Below, in pieces: positions 36,101-47,400 of a stretch of DNA of 64,000 nt. The notes beneath the pieces were generated by a model. It did not search any database. It was not told the origin of the DNA and saw only the letters and a list, made by a program, of their open reading frames with translations. Origin of the DNA: Nipponacmea schrenckii. Its lineage: Eukaryota; Mollusca; Gastropoda; Lottiidae. The first letter of the stretch is position 1. Every line of letters begins with the position of its first letter. Position numbers and translations under genes: made by a program. The DNA lies in the NCBI GenBank assembly GCA_030562195.1, contig CM060199.1, positions 22,526,338 to 22,590,337 of the forward strand, in the 5' to 3' direction.

Positions 36101-39100
36101 TAAACTAATACATACCTAGACTCTCTCCTGATAGAACTTTAACTGTAACTTGATTATCAGCTGTCTTGGCTATGGGTATTTTTTCTGAAGGTATATCTTG
36201 ATAGCGTGGTTCAATCATTTTCTCCTGTAATATTGTTTTGGTACATTTGATACTGACTAAATTTTTTTTATCTTTATATGAAATTAATACTCACCTTTAT
36301 TATAGAAATGATAACTTTAAAATAGAATGTGATTGGCAAAAATGTACTGCTTAAAGTCTGTTTTTACAGAGGTCAATTTTAAAAAATCACATTTTTCAAT
36401 AATAATAGAAGAATATATAACAAGAGGGAAGGCCCTCATTAAAGAAAACCATAAAAGGGAAAATCAATAGGACAGAGAGAGGCGAACACTATAACTACAG
36501 AAGGATTTTCTTACTACAACTACAACTTCTTCATGATATTTACATTTATAGAGTATAAATTAATAAGATGAAATACTTAAAATTTAGGCTGAAGCAAAGG
36601 AAGGCAAACATTGAGTTTTTATTGAATACTCTTCTATAAATAAATTCACTAAACTATTATATTATTGAGTGACACTAGGAGTGGTGAACAATATAGAATA
36701 GATGCTTAAGACATCCATCAGGCGGTTTATACACAATAGTAAATTGCAAAATTTGACTTCTGCCTCACATTAGCTTGACAATCCACCTTGGCAGTTGGTT
36801 TGAAAGATAACCCTAGCTTGCCAGGCAAGGTAATATACGCCCACTGGCAGCATTGATTATGAATAAAACATAGGCTTAGAAAATTATCGGATCATCATTA
36901 AATTTAATAGTGCACATCTTCAAAATGATATCGACAGACATAAAACAATCAAAAGAATCCATAGAGAATTGTAGCCTGTAGAGTGAGCACGATTTAAAAC
37001 CCATAGGTAACAGAGTGAAAAAAGCTAAGTCAAACACGATATTTCACTGAAAAATTATCTGATCATCAGAAAATCAATAGGGATCATCTTCATAATGACA
37101 CTGACCAACAAAATAAAAAACAAAAGAATCCATAAAGAATTGTAGCGTGTAGAGTGAGCACGAGTTGCACCCTATAGCTAATGGAGTGAAAAATGCTACA
37201 TGTAAGTCAGATGCAATATAGCAAATAGAGTGAAACGTCAATTTACACACAATATTTTGGTGAAAAATTATCACGAAAATCGATAGGGATCATCTTCATA
37301 ATGACATTGATACACAAAATAAAAATAAAAAGAATCTGTAAAGAATTGTAGCCTGTAGAGTGAGCACGAGCCAAATGTGAAAGGACGGAACGATGGACCG
37401 ACAGACGGACGGATGGACCGACAGGGCGATTACAATATACGCCCATCTTATGTGTGGGCATATAAAAACTCTGAAAGCTTCTTCCAAAGGTCAACAATTA
37501 TATTTTTGCAATTTAAAAGGTAATGAATCAGATATGGATGATGTTGCATATTTAAAAATTCTGTCGGCAATGCATTTATATTGTTGTTAAGTACACACTG
37601 TTTGTGTGCCCTCACCATTAGGTAATAATGTCAATGTTTTTAATTTACCTTGGCTGGTAAATTAACCCAAAGTTGAAAACCCTCCACTTTTCCACCATTA
37701 TTTATCAGATTCTCAGTTGGCATCTCTGAATGTATCAAACCTTTACCAGCCGTCATCCACTGAATCCATCCTGGTTTTAAAACACCTATAATAATAAAAC
37801 ATATAGGTTGGCATCTCTGAATGTATCAAACCTTTACCAGCCGGCATCCACTGAATCCATTCTGCTTTTAAAACAACTATAAAAATAAAACATATAGGTT
37901 GGCATCTCTGAATGTATCAAACCTTTACCAGCCGTCATCCACTGAATCCATCCTGGTTTTAAAAAACCTATAATAATAAAATATATAGGATACTAGAGCT
38001 CTATGCATTTTGCCCCATAGCTTTAAAGCTCTTTTACTGTCTTCATTAGCCCATAAGGTGCAGAAAAGTAGGTGTAAAACTCCATTCATTTCATTTTAAG
38101 CCCTTTTGTACTTTAATACCAGACGTTTTAGGTAGGGTTGCCCTAGGTGATTTTGAGAAACGCACAAACTGGAAGTGATTGACAATTTCTGATGAGACAT
38201 ATTTATTTGTTGTTGCATTCTGTCTATATCCTGTAAATCTTAGACGGATCAGATAATTAGCGTCTGGGTTAAAAATTTTCCATATAAATTTTAAATTCTT
38301 TAAAATTCCATCCAATAAATCTTGTTACAAATCATAAACAAATAAGCACTACAGCTTCCAAACAAAGTTTGTTGTCATTTTGCAAAAAGTCACTTCCCAA
38401 ATTCTTGACAAGCATTGAATTAAATTATCTTTTATTACATAAATTTATAAATGAATGAAAAAGCTTACACAAAAGAGAACTCTACTCAGAATAATTATAT
38501 ATTCATCAGGGAACTTACATGGGGTTATAAAGAAACAGAATCAATGTAAAATCTGGAAACCTCACAAAACAAATGAATTACTGAAAAATGCCTCATAAAA
38601 TTATTATGCTTTTTTCAATAATTAAATGCTTTTTTTTTTGGAAAAAAACTTAGTTTTTTGGGAGTTATCAGATAATATAAAAATTCTGTTGATTTATTTT
38701 TATGGCAGAAGGTATATATCTATTAATAAATATATTCTCTTTTTAGCTTAGTTCAAAACACAAACATGTCAGTAAAAATATCACTCACCACTGTTACCAG
38801 CTGAATCTTGATGTCTAATTTCACCATCAATTACATAAGTTACTGTTTCAAACCCTCTATGTGGATGATCTGGTGCTCCTAATGCTTCTCCTGGTTTATA
38901 TTCCACAGGACCTGATAATCAATAAAACAAAACTTGTGAGCATCAATCCCAGGCAGATAGTCAAACAGAGATATTTCTGCTCACGGTCAAAATATTTACA
39001 CATCCAGTCCATTTCATTTTAAAGGGTATAGAAGGTAACAGACTCAAACATGGGTCGCCTTATTTTCATTTATTCATATTTCAGTTTTATTGCTATCTTT

Positions 39101-41371
39101 ACAAATTGGACATATTTCAGTTTTATTGCTATCTCTACAAATTGGACTTACATTTCAGATGCCAAATTTTTTAACTGGTGCCACCTTAAAATGGATAAAT
39201 GACTTTTCAAAACTTAAGTACCGTAATAACACATATCAGTGCATAACTTTAGATACAAGAATATATAATTTGGACACTTTAATCGAGAAATGTAAAACAT
39301 AAACAAACAACAAAATCAGCTCATACAACAATAAGTCTTGTCCACCTGATGATGACAGTGTAATTGTTGAAACGTTGTGTATTATTGTATTAAATTGAGG
39401 AGTAGTATAGCATAAAAACTGTGTTCATTATTCATGTGCTTCCTACCCCTATTCATGTCGCTGAAGGATTATTAACAATAAGTTTAGAACATGCTAATCA
39501 AAAATAATTAAACTATATATTCAAAATATAAACCAACTGTTATTTTAACATCAAATTGTTCAATTATGCTTAAAATTATCATTCCTGTTGCTAGAGATTA
39601 TAAATGGAATACCAAAATACAGGAATGTGGAGAACTATTCCTGCATGCATAATTAAGAGCAATAGTTTGTAGGTTTTATAGCACAGCAGTTAGAGCGTTG
39701 GTGTGTGAAAATTCGATGACCTTGAATAAGTCATCTTCACTCATAATTCCAGTCCACCCAGCTGTAAATGGATACGGATAATCTGGGAAAGATCAATGCC
39801 AAGAGGTTTGACCAAGGACCAGCTGGTAGAAAGGATCCCTGTCACGGCCAACTTGTGAACCTAAGTTGTTATCCTTGTGAAATATAGTTCTTTCTTTCTT
39901 TTCTTTACTTTAATGTCATAATTAATGGTCTTATGGGACACACACTGGGTAATCAAAGAAAAAGAGACTCAATGATGTTTCTTGATCAAACCGAGAAAAT
40001 CCATCTCATAATGAGGTTAATCATGGATTAATATGAGACAGACTTGGTATTTTTCCTGATCATTAGAAATATTCTTTACTTTCAATTGATATACGTATTA
40101 GCTGTCCAATGATTGAATAAGCTTACATATATAAGCTTATATGAATAAATGAAAATAAGAGACCCCAACATTAAAAGAATACCTCAACTCGGGGACATGT
40201 AAACTCGGAGACAGTTAAACCGGAGACAAAGTGAGTTAACTCGGGTACAACCATGAGTTAATTCGGAGACAACTTTGAGTTAACCTGGACCCAATATATT
40301 ATTGAAATAAAGATGATATCATAAAACCTTTTGTTTTAAATGGTTTCGTATTCCCAATCATACGATCGGAACTTCTTTTTAATCATTGTTTTGGTAGTCA
40401 GCGAACGGAGAACAGCAGTAAATCTAGGCCCGATAAAACAATTAACAAACTAATTGATTAATTGAAAAACATGTTTTTTTACTATACATAATATTTATAT
40501 AACGAAATAAACGGAAATAAAGTACTTGTCCGATGAAATTTTGTTTTACGGCACATTTTATGAATAGTGTTGCACTTGTTTGCCTTTCTGAACTTGGAAT
40601 TTGTGGCGCGTTCGATGCTTTCTGCCTGCCAATTTCTATTGAGCAAAAATCGAATGCATCCACCTTGCAGATTCTGACCACAAGATGTCCTTCAATATTT
40701 CAGAGACAAAAACTGCTCAACAAAATTCTGAATTGCTATCCATTTTGGACCCATAGAGCAGAAAACTGCTATGCAAATAAATAAATTAATTCGGACCCAA
40801 GGTAGATGGTTAACGCTTGATAATCCATTAATTAACAATAATCAGCGAGGAAAGATCAGAGGCATTTGAACTTTGACATCTACAAACCGAAAATAGAATA
40901 TAATGATTAGCTGGTATAAATAGATAGATCTTTTATTGTCCAATCAGATTAAATCATGTCCACATGTATCTATCGATCATAGATTTACTCTCCACCAAGA
41001 TGTGATTTATCTATGTTTTCACGGATATATATGGTTCAATGGCATCAGTAAATTTGTTCCCAGGTTGACTGGAGAATATTGTTTCCAAGTTGGATTTTTT
41101 TCTCAGAGTAAACTAATAAAAAAGTGTCTCCAGATTGACATGTAGGCCTACGGTACCCGAGTTGACTGAGTAAGCTTACCCATTAAAAAATGTAACATAT
41201 AGGGATAGAATGATACCTATACCATGCTTTTTTTTACTAACCTATATGATCTAGCATTAAGAAAGGATCACAGGTAGGAATAACTGTACCAATAACTTTT
41301 CTCACTAGGAAGCCACCACCTTCTGTTTGAACTTTAGGTGTGGCAATCTTTGTTATTATTCTCTCAGACAT
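30156..41371 (-). CDS. PIR: Pirin, 8 exons, 311 aa
   Basis: Minus-strand exons in order: 41242-41371, 38789-38911, 37649-37785, 36116-36224, 35156-35284, 34601-34699, 31011-31105, 30156-30269; all junctions have GT/AG and the frame is intact. Pirin is a bicupin with one iron; in animals it is a nuclear, redox-sensing cofactor for NF-kB proteins, and bacterial and human pirins also show quercetinase activity (family knowledge). Seen here: [13 protein letters not shown] near the start, [19 protein letters not shown] with the first two His ligands, [14 protein letters not shown] with the third His and the Glu ligand, QLWVNLPAK, and [15 protein letters not shown] near the end. All four N-terminal cupin metal ligands are present. 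The start MSERI is the only ATG fitting the exon. The length is close to human pirin (290). Introns carry several mobile elements. Confidence 0.95.
30620..30835 (+). mobile_element. SINE-like dispersed repeat, copy 3
   Basis: TGGAGTTTTACATCCCACTT, CTGCACC and ATGAAGACAGGCAACACCAT match the copies at 4988 and 14690. It ends near GGATTGAACTCTGGACCT, which in reverse reads like a tRNA B box (GGTTCAAT-type), as expected for a tRNA-derived SINE inserted in reverse. It lies in pirin intron 7. Confidence 0.55.
31398..34222. mobile_element. hAT-like non-autonomous element in pirin intron 6
   Basis: The ends are TAGGGTTACCAGA and TCTGGTAACCCTA, and the element is flanked by a perfect 8-bp duplication CCTCAACA (31390-31397 and 34223-34230). 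Eight-bp duplications are typical of hAT elements. The 2.8 kb interior has no intact transposase; it holds a run of 24 T (31696-31719) and a roughly 564-bp direct repeat (for example GCTGCCCGAAAACAG at 32574 and 33138, and TATCTCGTGAT near 32790 and 33340). Short ORFs inside are not convincing. Confidence 0.85.
34850..35060. repeat. Fragment of the dispersed GAGTGTTTAC repeat family
   Basis: Contains AGAGTGTTTACAAGC, ATTTCAGCA and CAATTGTGGACAGAC, matching modules of the composite repeat at 21.2-26.4 kb. It lies in pirin intron 5. Confidence 0.6.
36808..37463. mobile_element. Dispersed repeat copy with CTTGCCAGGCAAGG start and ATACGCCCA ends
   Basis: Starts CTTGCCAGGCAAGGTAATAT and the CGCCCACTGGCAGC motif, as in the repeat at 21.2 kb. 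It contains three imperfect copies of an approximately 150-170 bp module with GTAGAGTGAGCACGA and ATAGGGATCATCTTCATAAT, and ends with GGACGG runs and TACGCCCATCTTATG. Lies in pirin intron 3. Confidence 0.7.
37717..37990 (-). repeat. Tandem triplication of the 5' part of pirin exon 3
   Basis: A 91-bp unit recurs three times (TTGGCATCTCTGAATG at 37717, 37808, 37899). The first unit is the genuine exon 3 start with its acceptor; the other two lie in the upstream intron and repeat both the coding stretch and an acceptor-like TATAG, but have no donor following the copied coding part. Confidence 0.9.
38035..38095 (-). mobile_element. SINE-like dispersed repeat, short copy 4
   Basis: Minus-strand reading gives ATGGAGTTTTACACCTACTT, CTGCACC and GGGCTAATGAAGACAG, matching the copy at 30.6 kb. 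Only the head of the element is present. Confidence 0.55.
39055..39150. repeat. Tandem duplication, 2 x about 38 bp
   Basis: TTTCAGTTTTATTGCTATCT followed by TACAAATTGGAC occurs twice in succession. Lies in pirin intron 1. Confidence 0.8.
39660..39902 (+). mobile_element. tRNA-derived SINE candidate
   Basis: The head has A-box- and B-box-like segments (GCAGTTAGAGCGTTGGTG and AAATTCGATGACC), followed by a body with CCACCCAGCTGTAAATGG and AGGTTTGACCAAGGACCAG, and a simple TTCTTTCTTTC tail. This order is that of tRNA-derived SINEs. Lies in pirin intron 1. Confidence 0.65.
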
Positions 41372-41399
41372 ATTCTAACCTCTTCTTTCTGTAATACGA

Positions 41400-44300
41400 T
41401 GTTAATAACACCTTCACAATGAAAAAAAAGCTGCAAAATTTTGTAAATGAAAAGAAGTTTTACCTCCTACCCTTATGCACCTTATCAAACTAGTCTAGTA
41501 TCAACAGCTGTATTGCAGAGTGAATAGCAAAGTAGATACTCAACCAGGTCACAGTTAAATATCAACTGCCTAAAAGTAAAAGGTTGCTCTACGATAACAT
41601 TTTTACTTGATAATGGGAAAAAAATAATCAATAATATTTGACCTACCAAAAAATTTAAAAAACAGCAACTATTGAGTGACTACCACATAGTCTACAGACT
41701 GAACTGCAATGCCAATAAATATGAAATATGAGGATGAAATTTAAAGTTGATTGAGCAGTCTACTTAACTTTCATCAAGATATGTTAAATCTACTGGAAAT
41801 ATAAATTGAAATATCTGTGTTAAACCTACCAGCTACGAGATAGAAATGTCTCGATAAAATCATTCAAATGCAGCGTTTTTCAGTGATAGATCTCTGCTAA
41901 TATCTCCAAGATTTTTTTTCTAAAATATTTTTGTTGACGAGAGTTATTCCGCTTGGAAATTTTATATCCGATTATACCAGACTGAAATTCAAAAGAACCA
42001 TGCATTCGGCATTCTTCGGTTATATCCATAAAACTAGTCAAAATCGTAGACGAAAGGGGTTTCGCTACGCTAAACATACCCTTCCGTCTACTTTTGGTCT
42101 AAGGCGAAGACAATCGCAATTCTGTCTGCACTGTGTGTGTAGACAAGATTTATGGTTAAATTGTGAGCTTACTGTGCTTTGAAATCAGCCTATTGCGCAT
42201 TTTACATGTAGAACAACATACCCATACTAAAGTCCATTAAGGACAACACCTAATTACTTTCAGTTATCGAAAACTTTAGGCCGATCGACAAGGAGGTCGA
42301 AAATATAAAATCATATCTGCCATGTTTTGGTCAACTTCGATTTGATTGGATGTCAAAGCAGGTCATGAGTTCAAATTTGGGCACATCGATAACCGTACAA
42401 AAAAACGAAATATTAGTTATTATAATAAATACTTGATTTAAAACTTGAAACGTATTAGTAAAATTGAATATAATTATAATCTTATATGATATATTCGATC
42501 TTCAACATGATTTATGCATCAAAAGCATGTAGTTATTACACTAATAGAAACTTTGAATGTTTACACATTCAAATTGGCATGTGCAAATTCAACAATTTAC
42601 GCTAAAAACAGAAAATTGTACGTGAATGAATTTACACATTTAAATTGGTGGCAAATTCAACAATTTTATCGCTAAAAGCAGAAAATTGTACCCCGGTACG
42701 ATATTGGGAAAAGGTCATTAACTAAATTAAATGCTAGTTTTGGTTTTTGGGGGGCCCTTTTAAATATTGAATTGATTTTATTGAAGGGATTTTAAGTCTT
42801 AGATTTAAATAAAATCTATTTTCCCAATAAGAAATTCATCGGAAAATCTATATTTTTGAACAGAGTTGCAAAAAAGTGGCAAACCGTGAAAATAAATATA
42901 AAAAGGCTAAGAAATAATCCATAAGATGTTTGGGGCCCAAAACGCTTTTTCGCCAAATTAAATTTTGATTTTTTTTCTATATTTTAAGGGATTCTGTTTA
43001 GATTTAAAATAAACACTGGTAATTTAAAACTTTGTGAATATAACTTATATTGACAATTCTCGAGAACTAAACTCTTATGATCATGCTAAGACGCAGTGTC
43101 CCTTAAACAGGGTTACTAGTTGCATTCTTTTCCCGAAGATAAAACAAGTGGAGCTTACTATCGCATTTAGATAATTATTCAATTTATCTGTTAAACAATT
43201 GTATACTATTTTGAATGTCTATGGATAAATTTTGGTTCATTTAAAAGAAGGAAATTAATTTTTAATTGAGAATCTAAAAACAATAACAATATTTATGAAA
43301 TAAATCTAGGCTCTCACGTACAAAAAAAAATCAAGTTGAGGGGGTGGTGTTAGGGTGAGATGAGAATAGTATTCTCAAGAAAGCACTGGCCTAGGTCATG
43401 AAGTAAGAAACAACATTATAGGTTGAGATTCCTCCACGCAGTTATGACAAAACCTCGTCGATACGGTCATATCAATTGAAATTTGACATATCTTATAATG
43501 ATATTACTAGCTCTTTTCAAAGAAAATAATTACACTTGAAAAATTAATTATCATAACATGATATTAATTTATGATTTAAATTATGATATAAAATAAAAAA
43601 AAAAATACAGATATAACTTTCAAGCTGACGAAGATAAATTAAAAACTGTTTCGAGTAAATGTAAAGAGTTAATAAAAGATAAAAAGATAACATATTAGTA
43701 CTATAGTATTTTTACTTCAAGTTGATAGTTGTTATGTCGCTTGTTGAGGATACACGTATGTGGGATTGAGGAGTGAAGTGGTGTATCTAAGTTGGTGTTA
43801 TTGATGATTTTGTGTAGGCCTATATATTATTAAAATCACGATAGTCTGTACATCTTTTTGTGGACATGTACTTTAATCACAGCAACATAATCTGTACATC
43901 TGATACAAACATACATGTATTTTTAAACAAATTGTAAACCGGAATATTGTGTGTATATTGTATAATACTTCATACCATTCGTTATGTTGTCCCATGGGCT
44001 GAATGTGAGACTTTCAGGACCACACCATTATGCATTGGACCTAGCTCTGACCAAAGAAAAATCAATAGTTATTTTTATATTATCACTAGAGACATATTTC
44101 TCTACAACTACGCTTTTATTTTGCATAAATCCTTAAACAGTAGTTTTTGCAAAAAGGCATTCCACAGAGGTTAGAGGACACATTCCTTAATATTTTGGCA
44201 AACAACTTTTTTCCACCTACGAAAAAATGAATAATGAAATATTTTAAAATATAGACCAAAATATTGATAAACCCACAGTTAACGAAAACTTGCACTTATT

Positions 44301-44478
44301 ATTTCAACGATATCGACTGGTGTGATTGACAACGCGCGGCAAATAGACACTGTATGATAAATAACACTTGCCCCAGTAATAAGTAAGATCTAGATCAAAA
44401 TAGTTAGAGTTCGAAGTCCACGCTCTACTTTCGGTTTAGATTCATATTAGTTTGGTTGAAAGCAGCACCAAAACGAAC
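41400..44478. other. Region between the divergent pirin and AGMO starts
   Basis: Pirin (minus) and AGMO (plus) start about 3.1 kb apart, facing away from each other. The sequence is AT-rich with no CpG-rich patch. Near 43030-43105 the pattern ATTCTCGAGAACTAAACTC followed by GTGTCCCTTAAAC looks like the right end of a TTAA MITE. No further gene is recognised. Confidence 0.4.
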
Positions 44479-47400
44479 ATGGCTCTGAATGTTTCCTTCG
44501 CGACAGGGATGAGGAGAATGTTTTATCTTGTTTCTCCTGCAGAATCTTCGTTTGTAGAGGCAGACGATGTCCCCAAATATATTACTGAGGTAAGGTGAAG
44601 TCAACTATAATAGACACAATAGGCTACTAGTATATGGATATATGTAGTTATTAATATTATACTTATATAGTTCTATGGATAAGTGTTGAACTTTCGTAAG
44701 GTTGTTGATCCGATCATAATATACTATGAATGGGATAATTTGCACACCATGGTCAAATATAATAACATTATTATAATATATAATTTTATAGTTACCCAAC
44801 CTGTAGGCCTCGTTGTTAAATTTATACTTGGCTTGAATAATTTAGGATGAACTTTAATTGGCTTTTGAGTCTTTCTTCACGATACAACTATTAGACTAAT
44901 AGAATAGTTTTATGTCCTTTCCGAGAGGTATTCCTTTAAAAGCTAGCTTTTGTTCTAGGCCTAACCTAACTCGAGTTTTAAGCTAGCTTAATTAGGCTTA
45001 TGAGAGTGTCTTCTTGACAAGGGCAGCGAATATAGAGGGGTTGGGGTCATGTACCCATCTCCTTCTTACTTGGGTGTAGGGGGAGGGGGCATAATATATA
45101 TTGTATCCATATTCTGAGAATTTCAGATGATTAGACAATAACTAATAAAGTTACACATTGTGAAGTGTTGGAGAAGTTTTTGTTCAAATACATCTTTTTT
45201 ACAATTAAAAATTAAAGAAAATTTGAGGTAAATCGATCGAGAAGTAAGCCCTACATCCAGACAGACTGGATGAAAAATTCTTGTTCATTATGAAATATCT
45301 CATTTCCAGTATAGCAATAATTGGTTTTAGACATTTGCTTGGTGGTTTAGTCTTTCTCAAATTGTTTAGCAAGAAATTTTATACTATAACCTTGAAGACT
45401 TATTTACGTTTTGCAACAGCTAACTTCCGGTCTAGCTTTAATTTGGTTTCAGATATTCATTTTTGATAAAGCCCATTTAATAATTTTTGGCCCAAACAAA
45501 ACTGCCCTATTTAAGTTTTTCTAGGGACGCCCCCCCACCCCCATCCCAAAAAAGTCGATACGAAAATAACGCATGAAAATTGATTGCCACGCAATCAAAT
45601 ACTAAAGTGGCATTTAGCCTAAATGTTAGAAGATAATATTAATAATAAATTCAAAGAATAAACTAGAACTGTGAACAGTTCCGAGAGTGGCAAACAACCT
45701 CTATGGGTTCAAAAAATATACGCGAAGTTTTATTATGTAATATTGTTACACCACAGTTTAAATTTAATTGCATATTAATGAGAAAGTTTTTAAGGTTCAA
45801 TCATAAAAATATTTAAGGTCAGAATTGTCAATAATATTTATTTTTGTGAATAAAACAAGAGGTTTAAATTTATCTACAATATCAAACATGGATAGATGTT
45901 GTAGCTTGCAATTCTACTAAATCTAACGTCTTTTAGGACGTCACCGACTGGGGCTCAACAGGAAGCTACTATTGATATCTGTGCAGATCCCAGCGGGGTT
46001 CCAAAAAACCGGAAGCTCTCACGCAAAAACCGGAAGTGTTAGAAATTTTTTTATGATGCGGTTTTAAAATTCATTGAAGGTTAAGGTCATTTGATATAGC
46101 CTTGTGAATTTTCAAAAAAACTAAAACGGGTACCAAAAAAATTGTTGTCGATCATAAAAGGCATATGTGTGGATAGCTTAGGTCACGAACATTCTACTTG
46201 AAAAAATTCAGGGTCGTTGAAGGTCAAGGTCATTTGATTTGGCCTTTTGAATTTTCAAAAAATTTCAATCGGGCATTAAAAAAATTTCAATTTGCATATA
46301 AAATTCTTTAAGGCAGTTTTGTCAATAATATTTTTTTTTGGGAAAAAAAAAAGAGGTTGAAATTTATCTACTATATCAAACATGGTAGATGTTGTGTTTG
46401 AATTCCGTTAAATGTAACGACCTTTTGGGTATCACCGGTTGGGCTTAACAGGGTTCTAATTTTTTGGCTGATCCCAGCGGGGTTACTAAACTGAATTTCT
46501 TCCCAAAACCGGAAGGGGTTAAAACCAAATTTTATGATTGGGTCATCAAAATTCATTGAAGGCAAAGGTCATTTAATATTCTAATTTTCAAAAAACTAAA
46601 AGGTCCAAAATTTTTTTGTTAAGGAAAAGGCTTATGTGTGAGGCTTGGGTTAGGAACTTTCTACTTCAATAAGTTCAGGGAAATTGAAGGTCAAGGAAAT
46701 CTAATTTGGCCTTTTGAATTGTCAAAAAAAAATCACATTAAAAATTTAAATTTGAAAATACGTGCTGTTCCCAACAAGTTTAGATAATGTAACAAGGTTT
46801 GAAAAACACCAATTGGACAAATGGGATAAAATTTTAAATTCTTAGTAAACATTTGCTGAATGTTACCGTTCTTTGATGAAAAAAAGGGACACTCCCGGTT
46901 TGGATTTTTTATTCTAGAAGGTTCTAATTATGCCTTAGTATATTTTTAAATAGCGTTTTATGATTCTTACATATTCGAAGCTTGAACGAATCTTTAGTCA
47001 TTCAAGAGTGGCTAATTCTAATTTCCCACTCATTAAGGCTAATAGATAAAATTGTCCAATAAATAATGCCACGGGTCGGGAAAAATAGATACTGTTTATT
47101 ACATTTATTTATTAAAATCTTCGAATTACTCCGAATAGATAGTACTCCAATAATTTGGCCCCCTCTATTTGGCTGTTTCCCTACAAGCAGTTATTGGCAT
47201 GGTTTTACAATGGAATTTTGTCTCTTTTATAGGCGTATCCATTTTTTTTGTTCTTTGTGTTAATAGAGGTGTTGATATCTATGTATAAACAAGACAAAAA
47301 GGTGCGACTAAATGATAGTCTGACGTCAGTTAGTGCTGGAATGTATTCAAGGTTACCCATGTGAGTTCTTCGGTTCTGTTTTATTTTCTAAGGCAACATC

